64,000 bases of DNA from the NCBI GenBank assembly GCA_035772785.1, contig JAOCPU010000029.1, forward strand, positions 1 to 64,000, in the 5' to 3' direction. A program made the translations under genes and the position numbers. How positions within the stretch are numbered: position 1 is the first letter of the stretch; each line of letters opens with the position of its first letter. Under the pieces are notes generated by a model. The model worked only from the letters and a program-made list of their open reading frames with translations, did not search any database and was not told the DNA's origin. Below are positions 22,058 through 34,097 of the stretch, in pieces. This DNA comes from Phlebiopsis flavidoalba. Its lineage: Eukaryota > Basidiomycota > Agaricomycetes > Polyporales > Phanerochaetaceae.

Positions 22058-22753
22058 ATGCCCGTCTCCGCCGAAACTTGCTGCTCGCGGCCGAAGGCCC
22101 CGTGAACGTGCGTTCTCGTAGTATCCTGCTTGGGTTGGGGTTGAAGCCTAATCGACTCTAAATTTCCAGGACAGAATTCTTGACGAGCATACCACCGATC
22201 CCAACGCTCAGCCGAAGGCGCCCTCGGAGACAGTACAGCCGACCATGGTGGAGGACGTCAGCCAGCAAGGTGAGCTTCATGATGTGAATCGTGTGATCAC
22301 CATCTTCACACTGCTTCAGGTGCTACCCAAGCCCGGTTCAGGATCCACAGTGACTGAGGGAGATGTCCATAAACCGAGATTTAAGGAGCAGTGCAGGCTC
22401 ATGGTGTGCGTCTATGTAATCTCGAGTGTCCCTCACGCGATTACTGATTGTGCTGCAGGCTATGGCACAAGGTTAGCTGAGACTAATACAAATATTTGAT
22501 CATAATCACTCACACGCTTTGAATAGGAAATACGTGGGAAAACCTTGAACAAGGTATGTCTTAACTATCGCACCCGGTCTTCATGTGTCATGCTGACTGA
22601 TCACCCTAGCCTGAGACCAAGGAGCAGGGCCAACGGATCGTTCATGGCGAAGAGAAATTCGAGCCCAAGAAAGTCGGCCCCAAGGCACCGTGTGAAGCAA
22701 CCCTAAAGTGCCATGTTCAAGCCTCCGATCCTGTCCGCTACCCGTGTCATTGA
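22058..22753 (+). CDS. Small multi-exon hypothetical protein
   Basis: ATG at 22058 (MPVSAETCC) followed by an intron ending TTTCCAG at about 22170. An acidic/Pro-rich exon follows: DEHTTDPNAQPKAPSETVQP and TMVEDVSQQ. Further short exons are separated by four more GT...AG introns of about 50-55 bp (around 22268, 22405, 22471 and 22555). The last exon reads KEQGQRIVHGEEKFEPKKVG and ends at TGA 22751. The predicted product is small (about 120 residues), hydrophilic and rich in Glu, Lys and Pro, with no signal or membrane segment. Phases do not match at one junction, probably through a one-base error. No family recognised; the regular intron spacing is the main evidence that this is a real gene. 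Confidence 0.4.
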
Positions 22754-23186
22754 ATTTCAACCGCAAATAGCTTCCATTGTATATTAGTTTAGTATTGTAT
22801 GCTTACGAAGCCTAATCGCAAACTTGAATGATCGCACGGCGACAGAGGGGTTTGGACGGAATTTGCGAGGAAACTCGGACGGGCTACGGGCTGAGTGATG
22901 GTGAAGGTTAAAACGGAAAAAAGCGCAGCCTTCGTGGCGTTCGGGGAGCACGCCGGCTGATCGGCGCCCGTCCCCGGACTGATGCGCCCTTGTGAAATCT
23001 TCTTTAATTTATTGAGCGCTGTCTCTACTCCGGCTTGACTCGCGCCGCTCATGCGCCTATCCACCACCTGCTTTTCACCATCTATTAGCTTAGCCATCCT
23101 TATACTCTATCTTACCGCCCATACCCATATCTATTAATCTTGTACTCTTACAACTAACCTGCTCCTAGAAACCTACACAAAGCGAC
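22754..23186. other. Intergenic stretch
   Basis: No supported gene. It contains the 3' flank of the small hypothetical gene and the promoter-proximal region of the queuosine-salvage gene. A pyrimidine-rich stretch lies at 23095-23165. Confidence 0.4.
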
Positions 23187-24845
23187 ATGACAATCTTACA
23201 AAACCCCCCTGATCTGGCCGCCGAATCTTGTGCTACGTTTGCCAACCGGACCCCTGCACAAAAGAAAGCATGGAAGCAGTTTGACGGATCCTGCCAATCC
23301 TGCTTTGGTGAGCTCCGAGCTTGCATACGAGGTCCGCTGTGTTCATACCTGTCTGTTGCCACGTCTCATCTATTCGGTCCAGGCAACCAACTTCGTCAGA
23401 ATCGACGAGGAAGGCGTCAAAGCCCGCCGCCCGTCATGTTAGGTTTCACACTTGAGCCAAAATATGTGACTAACCATTCCGAGTCTAGATCGCAAAACCA
23501 CTCCAGGGGGGGCAGTGGAGGCGTACACGACGCGGATGACGTGGCGAGACCACTCACTCTGCACATTTTGCCCTGCCGGAGCCGTCAGGACGACCCTTCG
23601 ACTGCCACAAACGAAGAAATGCTTCGACTGGCTTTTTCTCATCGCTTCGCTCAACTTCAGCTTTTGGTCTGAGTACGAGGGCACATGACCGGACCTGGTA
23701 CGGGCGTCGAATGGCGCGATGGCTGGGGCTCTGAGACCAGGGTCGTTCATACGGGGTATTGGTCGCTCGTCGCGGCTGTTGACAGAGGTGAATAATACGT
23801 CCTGAATATATGTTCGGCCACTCCGTGTAGCCGCCGCGCCACACCTCACATGTGAATTCATCCTGACGTCGCTTGCTCACACGACGTTCCAGCACTCGAA
23901 GAGGGTATCCCCATTACGGATCCTCAGTTTTACGCCTCGGAAACGAGATGCCCAGACTCGTTAATCGCCCACGTCTTTCGGGCGGCACCCACAATCGAAG
24001 GAGGGTATTCCGCCTCCATTGTCAGAACGTAATCTATCTCCGTTCCTGCGCCAAAATGGAGAGATACTCTGTCAGGTTTGTTGTGAACCCGTGCCCATGC
24101 AAGTAGACCCTTGCTCAGGATACTCACAGCGATTTGGCGGTTCCTTCCAAGGATTCTACGAATCGTTCCTCCGCACCACAAATGGTCGAGGAACCGCTCT
24201 GCAAACTCGTCAAGCTAGTCGCAGACACCTTCTCCACATTCCAAGACGAGACAGTCTATGAGGGCCAACGAGGTAAATATTCATCATACATCTGCCTGCG
24301 CCACACAAACTCACCCTCCACGACAGTTTACCTATGGAAGCGCGCCCAAATCCTCGTCGCCGAGACCTGGGCAGCATTCTACCCTCCCTCGCCGTCCCAC
24401 CCACACCCGCTCTTCCCGGGCCACACAAGGCCCCGCGATGCATCAACTCACCATGTTCGCCGACTATCGCGTCCCGCAGATCCTGCACCACCTCAACATC
24501 ATCTCCTACCCGCCCGAGCTCACGAAGCTGCTCCGCGCGCACGCACCGTTTCGCACCTGGCTCACGCGAGGAAGTGAGCATCCGTGCGGCGAGCATCGTC
24601 GCTGTCGAGCGTGTGCGGCAGGTGATGGTGCGGGAGTGCACTGTGGCGGTGGAGGGCGAGGAGCGTGAGCTCGGTGTTTGATTGACTTCTACTTGTGGGA
24701 TCTGGCGAAGAGGATTGAGGCGGGAGAGGATAGCATTGAGGGGTTGATGACGAGCGAGAATCTTGCCGCCGCATCGGACGAGGAGTATATGGTATTAGAT
24801 GTGGTTATTATATTAGCATCAGGGTATTTGAGTGTTCCACCCTGA
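23187..24845 (+). CDS. qng1: Queuosine salvage protein, Qng1/DUF2419 family (frameshifted)
   Basis: Queuosine 5'-phosphate N-glycosylase family, which frees queuine base for tRNA modification by the TGT enzyme. Pieces in order match the whole family. DPANPALVSSELAYE is followed by an intron (about 23331-23381) and NFVRIDEEGVKA, the N-terminal motif. LDWLFLIASLNFSFWSEYEG comes next, then VEWRDGWG with HTGYWSLVAAV. A further intron precedes EEGIPITDPQFYASE, CPDSLIAHVFRAAPTIEGGY, then KLVKLVADTFSTFQDETVY. An intron (about 24272-24324) precedes VYLWKRAQILVAETWAAF, LTMFADYRVPQILHHL (24449 onward), EEVSIRAASIVAVERVR and IDFYLWDLAKRIEAGEDSI. The Asp in FADYR is the family's conserved active-site residue. 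At least four one-base shifts break the frame although all motifs are preserved. The start codon is uncertain. The family call is firm. Confidence 0.87.
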
Positions 24846-26345
24846 CGGTATATCGTACAGTACAGCACCGACGGCCAAAGTCTCACGACTTGCCGGCTTG
24901 TGAGGTTCTTGAAGTTTCGTCTCTCTGGCTCGACATACGGCAGATTAAGCTGGCTAAGTAGGTTTCTGCTCCTCGGTGTCAGAGGGCAACAGTTCCCCAT
25001 ATCCGTCCGCCTTAAAGGTGTCCCTAAAGTTCATATAATGACCGCCCGCGTGGAGTGTGGTTCTGGCATCTTTTCGACCTTTGTGGGGTCATTGGGGTGA
25101 AACTGCCACAGGACCATGGTTCGTCGAAGTGAAAGCCGAGGTCGTAAGCGGTATTCGAGATGTGTTTGATGTAATCGGCGTCGCCTGTCGTGCGCAGTAG
25201 TGCTGCTCCTGCACTTTTTGTCGAGATAACGCTACGTTGAAAGTCAGTCTACATCATGGTTTGGCGTGGTGAGGGCATTTACCGCATCCTCATGAAACAG
25301 AATTTTCCTTCGCGCTTTTTGAGACGAGTGTGACACTCGTGGCGTGACTCCCAGCGCCCGTCCTCCGATATCCCAGGGCACTGTCGAACAATGCCTTCCC
25401 ATAACGCCATGCTTGTTCCAGAACTCCTCCACAGTAAGGCCACGGTCAAACAGAACGCCGAGAGAGGGCATTATTCAACAGCTTCCTCCATTCCGTATCT
25501 TGGGCGCTCGAACGAACCTCACCCGGTAGAGCAACGTGACCGTATGTGCGATGTAGAAACATGACATCGAGCTCACACGGTTGTGGCTCACCGCGTCGTC
25601 TGCGAAGCATGATGCACGAACTAGAAAGTCGTATATAGACGGAATGGATATTCACCGCGGCCCGGTAGATTGATTACATTCCAGAGCCTTGTGGTCGTAG
25701 CTGAAGGTCAAGGAAGGTCTGGTACACGGTCAGTCAGTATGGGATACGGCTGGACATCTTACAAAGACTCACCATCATCGTTTCCACCTCTTTATCCGTG
25801 ATGGGTCTGTGATGACGTCTACTTTCCCCATGACGCTAGTTTCCGCTGTCGCCTTGGGCCGTCAAGCGGTCCCATAGGGCAGGGTTGTTCGGGTTCAGAT
25901 CTTCAATGCCGCCACAAGGGTAAAGCCAATCCTACGAGCTTCCTGCAGACACCAGGGCTGTAGGTCGTCAGCAACGATTTAGTGACGGCCAATGTAACCT
26001 CAGAAGAGCTGCTGGGTCTTGAACCGAGGACTGCGGAGGAACGTGTCTAAGCAGTCGACTCAGGTTGTCTGCGTACGATGCGTGAACATTCGCAGCAGTC
26101 TGCTAGGACGGGAATCGTAGTAGACACTCACGTGAAGTATGGAAGTACTCTAACTTGCGTTCCCTGGACCTTTTTGTCGCTTACGTCGTCGAGAGATTGT
26201 TGAATAGGCATTAGTATAGGATTGCGTGTCTGACAATGGGTGAGCATTCGCTCAGTATGAAAGGCGTAGAGACATACTTCTTGCATTTCGAGGACATAGC
26301 GAGCAAGTTGCGCCCTGTACACCGGGCTGAGTCTGAGCTTCAGCT
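24846..26345 (-). CDS. Unidentified multi-exon gene, minus strand
   Basis: A chain of protein-like segments read 5' to 3' on the minus strand. LSPVYRAQLARYVLEMQE is followed by an intron and RNPILMPIQQSLDDVSDKKV with QGTQVRVLPYFT. Then come FLRSPRFKTQQLF, IVADDLQPWCLQEARRIGF, TPCGGIEDLNPNNPALWDRL and TAQGDSGN. Next is ELDVMFLHRTYGHVALPGEV with RSSAQDTEWRKL, then EDGRWESRHECHTRL, and TGDADYIKHISNTAYDLGFH with FDEPWSCGSF. Introns with GTGAGT/GTATGT donors separate several blocks, and numerous one-base shifts occur. The product would be 350-400 residues, soluble, with no signal peptide seen. I could not name the family. The real start and end are uncertain by about 100 bp. Confidence 0.4.
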
Positions 26346-26815
26346 CGTGTCAGGCAAATGTCATAAACGCCTTGACACTGTACGCACCAGCTTGAGTCCT
26401 CTAGGGATTTAATGGGTTTGGAATAGCATGCAATCGAGTTGATAGCGTAACTGCGCTGATGACTAGTTGTGCCGTCTATAGGTTCTGCTAAAATGTATCA
26501 TGAACACACAATACTAGGTCAATAATGGTGCAGATAGACACACAGTCCTGTAGGAAGCGTAGGAGCGTGAGGTTGGCTGGATTCTCGGGCTGGGCCCGCC
26601 CTTGCCATATTCGAGGCTGTCCACGTATTTGCCTGCTGTCGTAAGGCTCATCTTCGCTGTTGGGTAGCTGTGTCACCACCGAACGAGATAGCAGGGGAGG
26701 TCGACCGACGCGAATTGCCGCAAGCCGTCCGGGCGAGCATAGGGTCGAGAGAAGTTTTTGGGGCGGCAGCAGATAGCGCCTGCGTGCCTCTTGACAACCT
26801 TGACTCTCTACGGCC
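26346..26815. other. Divergent intergenic region
   Basis: Promoter-side DNA between the unidentified minus-strand gene and the first carboxypeptidase. Long minus-strand frames here (26488-26976 and 26648-27211) overlap the carboxypeptidase exons on the other strand and lack motifs. Confidence 0.4.
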
Positions 26816-28982
26816 ATGTTCTCCCGGTTGCTCTCGCTGTCGTGTATTGTAGTCGCTGTCGCGCTGCTCTCTACTATGTGTAGAAGGATTGGAACGTAAG
26901 TCGTAGTCAGAATGTTTTGAAAAGGATACAATAGTCGTAGGACGCGACCAGGCTCGCTTAGCACAGCAGACGCCAAGCTTCGAGCCTATTGGCGATTTTA
27001 ACGCGATTTCAGACTCGGATAATTCACGAAACCTGGGGCATCCTAGCTTCCCAAAAAGTACAATGTACGAATCAAAACGTCGCATTTCTGTGATGGCAGA
27101 CCGTGAAGTGAGTAGAAAAAAATACGGAAATATACGCGTCGAGATGAAATGACTCACCCTAAACTGTCCCAAAGAGCGCGCACCGGCTACATTGATGTCG
27201 AAGCCCGACACACCTCTTCTTCTACTGTTCTTCGAAAAGCAGGCGCGACCCCGCTCAAGACGATGTCGTATTTCTGGACGAATGGTGGCCCCGGCGGCTC
27301 CTCTGCTGTTGGCCTCTTCATGGAACTCGTCGGTCCATGCCGGGTAACTAACCCCAACGAAACCGTCTACAATCCCTACGCTTGGAATGAATACGTGAAC
27401 ATGCTGTTCGTTTTGACCAGCCTGTCGGGACCGGATTTTCGTACGCAGACAACCATGGCGAATTTACGGTGAGCTAACTATGTATCAAAAACGCGTTCGG
27501 ATAGCTGACGATCGCATAGAGCAACGCCGAAGAAGCCGCGAAGGACATAGCAGCTCTCGTCGCCATATTCTTTGCCACACTTCAATCTTGCCGACCGACC
27601 GTTTCCATCTTTCCGAGAGTCTTATGCTGTAAGCTCTTCCTGATCTCCGTCCTCAGAATGTTTACACGAAACATTCCAATTTAGGGCCGCTTCCTACCTG
27701 TGTTCGCCGCGGAAATTGTTGACCAGAATCCCAAGCTGGAGGCCGCGGGGCTTTCGCCAATCAACTTAGCTTCCGTCATGATTGGTGAGTTCAGAGCCTA
27801 CGTTTACGAGGACATTCATCCTGACAGCGCAAACCTAGGCGACGGGTGTACTGACTGGGCTTTCTTTGCTTCCCTCCTATCACGACATGATGTGTCAGAA
27901 CATAAGCGTAGCTCCCAGTGTTGGACATAAAGTACGCGTTCACATAATTCGGGAACCGTTCAGCATTACTAATGTCGCCTCGCCAGGACATGTGTGCATG
28001 TTAAGCATGGTGTAAGCCGAATGAACGTAAAAGTTCATCCAGTATCCATACTCAATCGACCGTATAGATGGCGCGGTGCTCCAAGTGGTTCCAAGAAGAA
28101 TGATCCGTGACAGGTTTGACCTAATTAACTGTAAGGCGGCCATGGCCTATTGTACTGAGCTGATTGCCATCCCCTACGCATCGACTGGTGGGAGACAAAC
28201 TCTTCGATAATCTTATGGTACTAACCATGAAAATATAGGTCTCAGCCCCCATGACATGACCTTGAAATGGTAAACCGTTCTTATGGTCGTCCGCACTGCC
28301 GTTCTGATCCCATTTATAGCGGCGGTGAAGGAGTAGAGGGTATATGCTACGGGATCGTGTCGTAAGTTTCATTCGCCGTTATATACACACGAACGAGACT
28401 GAAGACCTGAGCAGTGACATCGAGAAGTATCTCAGCAAGCCTGACATTCGCAAGACCCTGGGTGTTTGACCCCCTCGGTGCCGGTCAACTTTACCGCACA
28501 TGACCCCGCCGTCAACTTCCCTACGACGCGAATATGGATCACAGTATCCCACGCAATTGTATCTTTCTGCCCTTCTCGAGCGCGGTGTACGCATACTTGT
28601 CTTTGTTGGCACCCTCGACTGGATTTGTAACTGGGTGCGTGTCTCTCCCCGCCGGACCAAGCAAGGTGGCGCCACGCTAACGATCGTCCAGGTTGGAAAC
28701 GAACGCATGACGCTGGACCTCGAGTGGACCGGGCAATCGCAGTTCAATGACCAGTCTCTCAGCGAGTGGCATGTCGGAGACCATGCTGCAGGCAAGACCA
28801 CGTAGCTTCGAGGGTTTCAACCTCATCCGCCACCATCTACGGCGCAGGTCATATGGTGTGTAGCTACCTCAGGCACATATTTCCGCGATACTAAGACCAT
28901 CACCTTTCCACAGGCCCCGTATGACAAACCTGAAGAAGCATTGGAGCTCATCAGGCGCTGGATAGCCAAAGAGCCTCTTTAA
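26816..28982 (+). CDS. Serine carboxypeptidase, S10 family, copy 1
   Basis: Secreted or vacuolar carboxypeptidase removing C-terminal residues. The ATG at 26816 opens a signal peptide (MFSRLLSLSCIVVAVALLS). An intron is followed by FNAISDSDNSRNLGHPSFPK. Then come [20 protein letters not shown] with GLFMEL (oxyanion region), and CRVTNPNETVYNPYAWNEYV. The nucleophile motif HLSxESYA (near 27610) lacks one base, which breaks GES. GRFLPVFAAEIVDQNPK and NGCTDW-type GDGCTDWAFF follow. The catalytic Asp region VGTLDWICNW (28605-28634) is followed by a 57-bp intron. The catalytic His is in GAGHM (28842) and the end is APYDKPEEALELIRRWI, TAA at 28980. The middle lid region (about 27930-28380) is badly degraded. 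It is the most divergent of the four copies. Confidence 0.85.
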
Positions 28983-29075
28983 TCTCCTCTCGAACGAACG
29001 TCGATTCTATCTGTTATTCATTATTTTTCAAACATACAGTTGGTGCGTTTGAGTGATGCCGCTACGCTCTTCTGT

Positions 29076-29620
29076 TCACTTTACTGAATCAGTCGACAGA
29101 ATATGTCCGAGTGTCCAGTACCGTTGATGAATGATTTCAATGCGATTATTCTGCTTCAATTCGCAAAGAGGATAGTTTGTCGCACAAATACATAATTTAT
29201 ATGGTGCAAAGGTAGGGCCAACAGACCGAGATGGCGTTGCAAACCTTTTACATCGTAGGTCTTGTGCAGCCGCGTTGGCGCTGTCCCACAGGGCTTCCAC
29301 TTCCCTGCGAGGCCAGTTTTTTCCCGTCAAAAACTCAGAAATGTCGCTCAAAGATGTTTTTCCAGACTTTGTAAAATAGGTTCATGAACCTGACGAACGC
29401 CCGAGATCTCTTGTCGAAGTCACTTCTTGGTGGTTTGTCATCCCAGGAGTCTCAGATGATGGATTCAATCGCATTGACTGCATGCGCGGTCAACATGGCG
29501 TGCGCCAGCTCATCAATGCACAGTAAATTGACGCCCCAAAGCTTGTCTAGTACGCAGCACACTCGACTGCGGCCTACAGTGTCCATCATGAGGTGGACAA
29601 TGACCACAAGGTGATGCACC
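29076..29620 (-). CDS. Unidentified coding stretch, minus strand
   Basis: Protein-like in two joined frames. VDKLWGVNLLCIDELAHAML opens the readable part, then TAHAVNAIESII, a stop or shift, SDFDKRSRAFVRFMNLFYKV and WKNIFE. After a one-base shift near 29342 it continues FLTGKNWPRREVEALWDSAN and AAAQDLRCKRFATPS, ending near 29076. It is helical, rich in Trp and Phe, without a signal peptide. The strand is opposite to the flanking carboxypeptidases, so it could be a gene captured within the tandem array or part of the duplicated segment. No family recognised. Confidence 0.4.
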
Positions 29621-29856
29621 ACTCAGAAGGCTGCGTATGCATGAGTCAGTTCTGGTCGCGTTAAATCCAGCCCAAATCCTTCTATCCACGGGGCCGCCGA
29701 CCATCAGCATCATCCTTAACTCGCCACCCCGTGACCATACAGGAACGTACCCTGACTGTAACCCTGAACTGGTATGGTATATATAGATTCGCGTCCGAGC
29801 GAAGCAAAAGGAGAGTTCGGACATAAGGACCTCACCATCCTCGGTGTCTCTGTATT
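29621..29856. promoter_or_regulatory. Promoter region of carboxypeptidase copy 2
   Basis: Contains a TATATATA stretch near 29776-29784, about 85 bp upstream of the first possible start codon of copy 2. Confidence 0.4.
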
Positions 29857-29863
29857 TTGTGTT

Positions 29864-31977
29864 ATGTTGCTCAAACTGGACTGGTTATCGGTTTGTTAGG
29901 CCTAGCGTCTGCAAATGTTCTGCAGGCGCATGCCTCCGTCAAGGAATCTCGGAGCTGGCATCCCTACTTCGATGATCTTGTAGCTGGCATACAGCAGACA
30001 GCCGTCATTGGTCCCGTTGGAGGCCTGCACGACCTCTCCACTTCTGGCTTTACCACACTCAAGCACGCTGCGTTTCCGAAATATGGTGTTCGGGTCAAAG
30101 AAGTCAAAATTCTGCGACGGCACAGTTGAGTGCGTACTAAAGCGTTTGCGCTACTGTGTTGCTCACTTAGTCTACTCCAGCGCATACACAGGCTACATCG
30201 ACGTGGAAGCGAAACATCTGTTCTTCTATTTTCTTCGAGAGTAGACGGGACCCCTGACACGGCGACGACGTTGTCTTCTGGACCAATGGTGGGCCAGGCG
30301 GGTCCTCGTCTCTCGGTCTTTTCATGGAACTCGGCCCGTGTCGAGTGGACGGCCCTGCCAAAACAACCTTCCATCCGCAGTCGTGGAACGAGTATTCCAA
30401 CATTTTCTTCATTGATCAGCCCGTCGGAGTAGGCTTCTCTTATGCTGAGCACGGGCGAATATGTGGTGGGTAGCTGTATCTGGCGCGTAGCTTGGCATAA
30501 TGTCTGATGTGACTTTAGAGCACCAGTGAGGAGGGCAGCAAAGGATATCGCCGCATTCGTCGCAATCTTCGATTTAAAAAAACATTTCGAAAGAAAAATT
30601 CAAAAATAGGGGCTTCCATCTCTCGGGAGAGTCTTACGCAGTGGGTAGCGACCTGTTTTTTTGAGTGGAAGAGTTCTGACTTGTCATAGGGCCGTTACAT
30701 TCCCGTCTATGCAGCCCGAAATTTACGAGCAAAACAAGAAGCTCATCTCTGAAGGCATGACCCCGATTAATCTCACATCTATCCTCATCGGTGCGCACTG
30801 CGCCAAGTTGTTTCACATTCTTTGGGTGACTCATAGCATTCTTGCAGGAAATGGCTGCACGGACATGATGACGATGTTCCCCTCACTTTATGACATTTCC
30901 TGTATGGGTGTCTCTGCTCCGCCCGTGTTTCCCATACAGTATGCATTTCGCTCACCTTCTGAAATGCATGTCCATTGAACGTCTCCCATTCTAGTACGTG
31001 TGTAGACCTGAAACGCAAAGTGAGATTATGACTTGGCTTCTAAAACGCAGACTCATAACTTGCACACCTACAGCTACAACGATGCGAAAAGTCGTACCGT
31101 CAAGAATGCTTTGAACGCACTGACCGAATTAACTGCAAAGCTGCCTACGATTATTTGTTTCCAAGCAACCTGGGGACTGTACCAGGCGAATGGTGGGTGT
31201 TCACACGTTATGGACCGAGAATTATCGCTGATGCATAGATAGGCCGAAATGTATACGACATCACAAAGCCTTGGTGCGTTTCTTTCTCACGCCCCTACTA
31301 GTTGTAAGGCTTCATTATCTCTTAGCATTGGGGAGTTTTGCTACGAGATCGCGGAGTAAGTGGCCAGAATCTTGCGCACTACGGCCAATCGTGACGTTTT
31401 CCAAACAACCCCCAGTGACGTGCAGAAATACCTGAAACAGGCGTGAAGTGCAAGAAGCTATCGGTGTAGATCCCACCGATCCGTAATTACACGATCCCTT
31501 CGGCAGATGTCGAGACCGCGAATGCTTCATGGACAACCTCGACGACGCCTTTCCTACACAGTACTATATCGAAGCCTTACTCGAACGCGGTATTCGTGTC
31601 CTCTTGTTCGTCGGTGCGAACGACTTTGCGTGCAATTGGGTACGATCATGTTTCCGGCATCGCCAAAGACGATACTGATACATTATGCAAGGTGGGAGTT
31701 GAGCGCATGGCGATGCGCTCCAGTGGACGGGCAACAAAGCGTTTTATAGAAAAGAAGGCCGAGGAATGGATGGTTGATGACCACGCCGCTGGACTTGTGC
31801 GTGCACACGACAATTTTACATTCGCTTACGGTGTATGGCGCTGGACATATGGTGGGCAGCCTTTGATTCCAACGATGTTTAGTGCTATTTCTGACGACTC
31901 ATAAAAAGGCTCCTTACGACAAGCCAGTGGAAACACTGGAGCTGCTAAGGAGATGGTTGTACGAGGGTGTTCTGTGA
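29864..31977 (+). CDS. Serine carboxypeptidase, S10 family, copy 2
   Basis: Begins with a hydrophobic signal segment (GLVIGLLGLASANV; the ATG at 29864 is one base out of frame). The propeptide-like part SWHPYFDDLVAGIQQTA and TAFPK/AAFPKYG with SKFCDGTVE follow. After an intron comes [26 protein letters not shown] (30285), [20 protein letters not shown] and [18 protein letters not shown]. The nucleophile motif LSGESYA is at about 30620-30640. Next are [43 protein letters not shown], and ALLERG with [10 protein letters not shown] (Asp, 31610-31639). The His is in YGAGHM-like sequence at about 31838-31853, and the end is YDKPVETLELLRRWLYEGVL, TGA at 31975. Ser, Asp and His of the triad are all encoded. 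One-base shifts interrupt several exons. Most similar to copies 3 and 4. Confidence 0.87.
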
Positions 31978-32531
31978 AATAGTAGCTAGCAGCTTGATCA
32001 CAAAAGGCTGAGCCTGTGCACCCTCGTGCCAGCTCCAGAGTTTATACACGATACGAAGAGGTGATTGAGAGGTGTGTGCCTGACTGAATCGTATGAATAT
32101 CTGACAACGGGCTCTGAAAGACGCAATAACCTGAATGAACGTAGGTCGTAGTGCTTTAAACAAACACAGCATATGGTTAAAGTTACAGAAAGGTGTGTGT
32201 ACAACGCACAAAGTGCTACACGCTGTAGACAGGTGTCCTCAAAAGTAACAATAAAGATTATCGATACCGGGATGAAATAGGCGTCGTATGGTCACTGGAA
32301 GGCTCAAACGAAGACGATGATTCCGTTAAGGGACTGAGAGCGCCATGCACGATAGCTCCAAGGGTGGCTTGTGGACCTTGGTCAATACAAACGGCAGCTC
32401 CTGAAGGCGTTGCACCTTGCCAAAGCAAAAGCTCTGTGGCTTGACCCAGGCTAACCTCCTATATGAAGTGACCATTAAACGCTGCTGCGCAGTGACAATC
32501 CATAGCGCGACAAACGCACAAGTTCGTCCCA
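31978..32531. other. Intergenic stretch after copy 2
   Basis: 3' flank of carboxypeptidase copy 2, with short ORFs only and nothing recognised. Confidence 0.4.
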
Positions 32532-33098
32532 TCAATACTCCACAGACGAACCGTCGTCCGCGACTTCAGGTGTGAAGGTCAATGTGCACGTTTGAAAGGA
32601 TATTTTGCATGACGGTTTTGGGTGCTTCCACAATAATGTAGGGCCTCTGAGCTGAGAAATAACTCCCATGGAGTCGATCAGAATTGCACATCGGTCGGGT
32701 TCGGAGTCGGTGCACTTGGGGACAGGGGTAGGGTGACAGCTGCACATGACTACACGAGGGCAATATGAGACTATGGCGTAACACATACTGGAGCTCTGCA
32801 TAGACGTACCCGCAGATCCGCACGTGCATTCCGTGGATCAGTTCTACACTCGGTAACGGTACGCTTTGTGACCGGGACATAAACAAAGGCCCTGTCGGAG
32901 ACGTCGATTGGAAGCGAAGTGGTCTCGTTGCTGGATCCCCCGCCGGAGCAAAGCAACGTTTGGGTACAATATTTCGTGGTCATTGATGACAACTGTTTCC
33001 GAATTCAGCTCTTGAGGGGAACTGCAGGTGTTCACCGTCGTGAGCCGTACTCCTGAAGCGAAAATAATCTGTATTTTGAATGTAGAGGAATAGAGCAA
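32532..33098 (-). CDS. Possible unidentified minus-strand gene
   Basis: Overlapping minus-strand frames that could be exons of one gene. One runs from 33098 (SGVRLTTVNTCSSPQELNSE, VVINDHEILYPN) into SSNETTSLPIDVSDRAFVYV and PVTKRTVTECRTDP. Another, downstream, reads KCTDSEPDRCAILIDSMGVI, WKHPKPSCKISFQTCTLTF and EVADDGSSVEY, ending at 32532. Frame changes are needed to join them. The strand-rich, Ser/Thr-rich composition could suit a secreted protein, but no signal peptide or domain is certain. Low confidence. Confidence 0.25.
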
Positions 33099-34097
33099 AC
33101 AATGGAGAATGTAGGAGAGGGTACATCGTAAATGGTGTTTCTGGTGTACGCACGAACTACTACTCGTCTTTATACGGGAGGCAAATGTAGTTCATAAATA
33201 AACGTACATGGAGACATTGTTGTGTCCACCTGCCCACCTTCCCGAGCCAAGGTACAACCAGGGTACACCAGTTGCTCCATATTATGCGAATGCACGAAGT
33301 TTGTTTTGCATCCGCTCGGTCCCTTTGCCAATGTACTAGGGAGCGGAGGTAATTGATAGTTATGATAGTATGTTTGACAGTTTCAATCAGTCTAGAACAC
33401 TCAGCCCACCCCAGACCCAGTGAGTGACTCACTTGTATCCGCTCTTGGAGCAGAGCTCGCCAATGTTGTGATGCTCCTGTAGGGACCGAGATGACCGACT
33501 CAGTACGTACATAGCTTGCTAGCACGCTACGCTACAGGAAGTCGTAGATAAGGAATGCACCCGTCAAAGGCAACGTTAGTAAGGCCCAAACTTTGAAACT
33601 AATAAGTATTACTCAGTGTCAACACTGATGTTCGCGGCATTTTCACGCTTTGCGTCCGACCCGGTGGTGGCATACGCGTAGCCACCTGAAGTTCGCAGAT
33701 GACATGGACCATATCTTCATTACGAAACATTGCGAAGTTCAAGTTGGACTTTGCCTACGTCAGAGTTAGCGTTAGGTAACGCCGGGATTTAAGGCGTCCG
33801 CGTCAATGCCTGTGACGGCACGTGACCGCGTTATGTAACGCTCGTTACGCCACCATTACCAAACGTCCGCGCGGAGACTCCTCGATTCGCGCTGCGCACA
33901 GGCACTCATTCAGCTCTGAACACCGCGAATGAACACAATCACTCACTGCTGCGATCGTCGACCATGTGCAATCCAACGGCCGTTGTCTCCCCCACGACCC
34001 TGAGTCGGCCACCACTATAACATCAATGTCTCGAACTTGAGATTCAGAGGCCTGGCATCGATCATCACCGGGGGGTCACCCAGAATACCGACCTCTC
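33099..34097. other. Intergenic region upstream of carboxypeptidase copy 3
   Basis: No supported gene. Short ORFs only. A GC-rich part with repeated GTTACG/CGTAAC steps lies at 33770-33860 and may be promoter-associated. Confidence 0.4.

Noticed and set aside
26488..27211. Two long minus-strand ORFs (162 and 187 codons)
   Set aside because: They overlap the signal-peptide and early exons of carboxypeptidase copy 1 on the plus strand and carry no motif.
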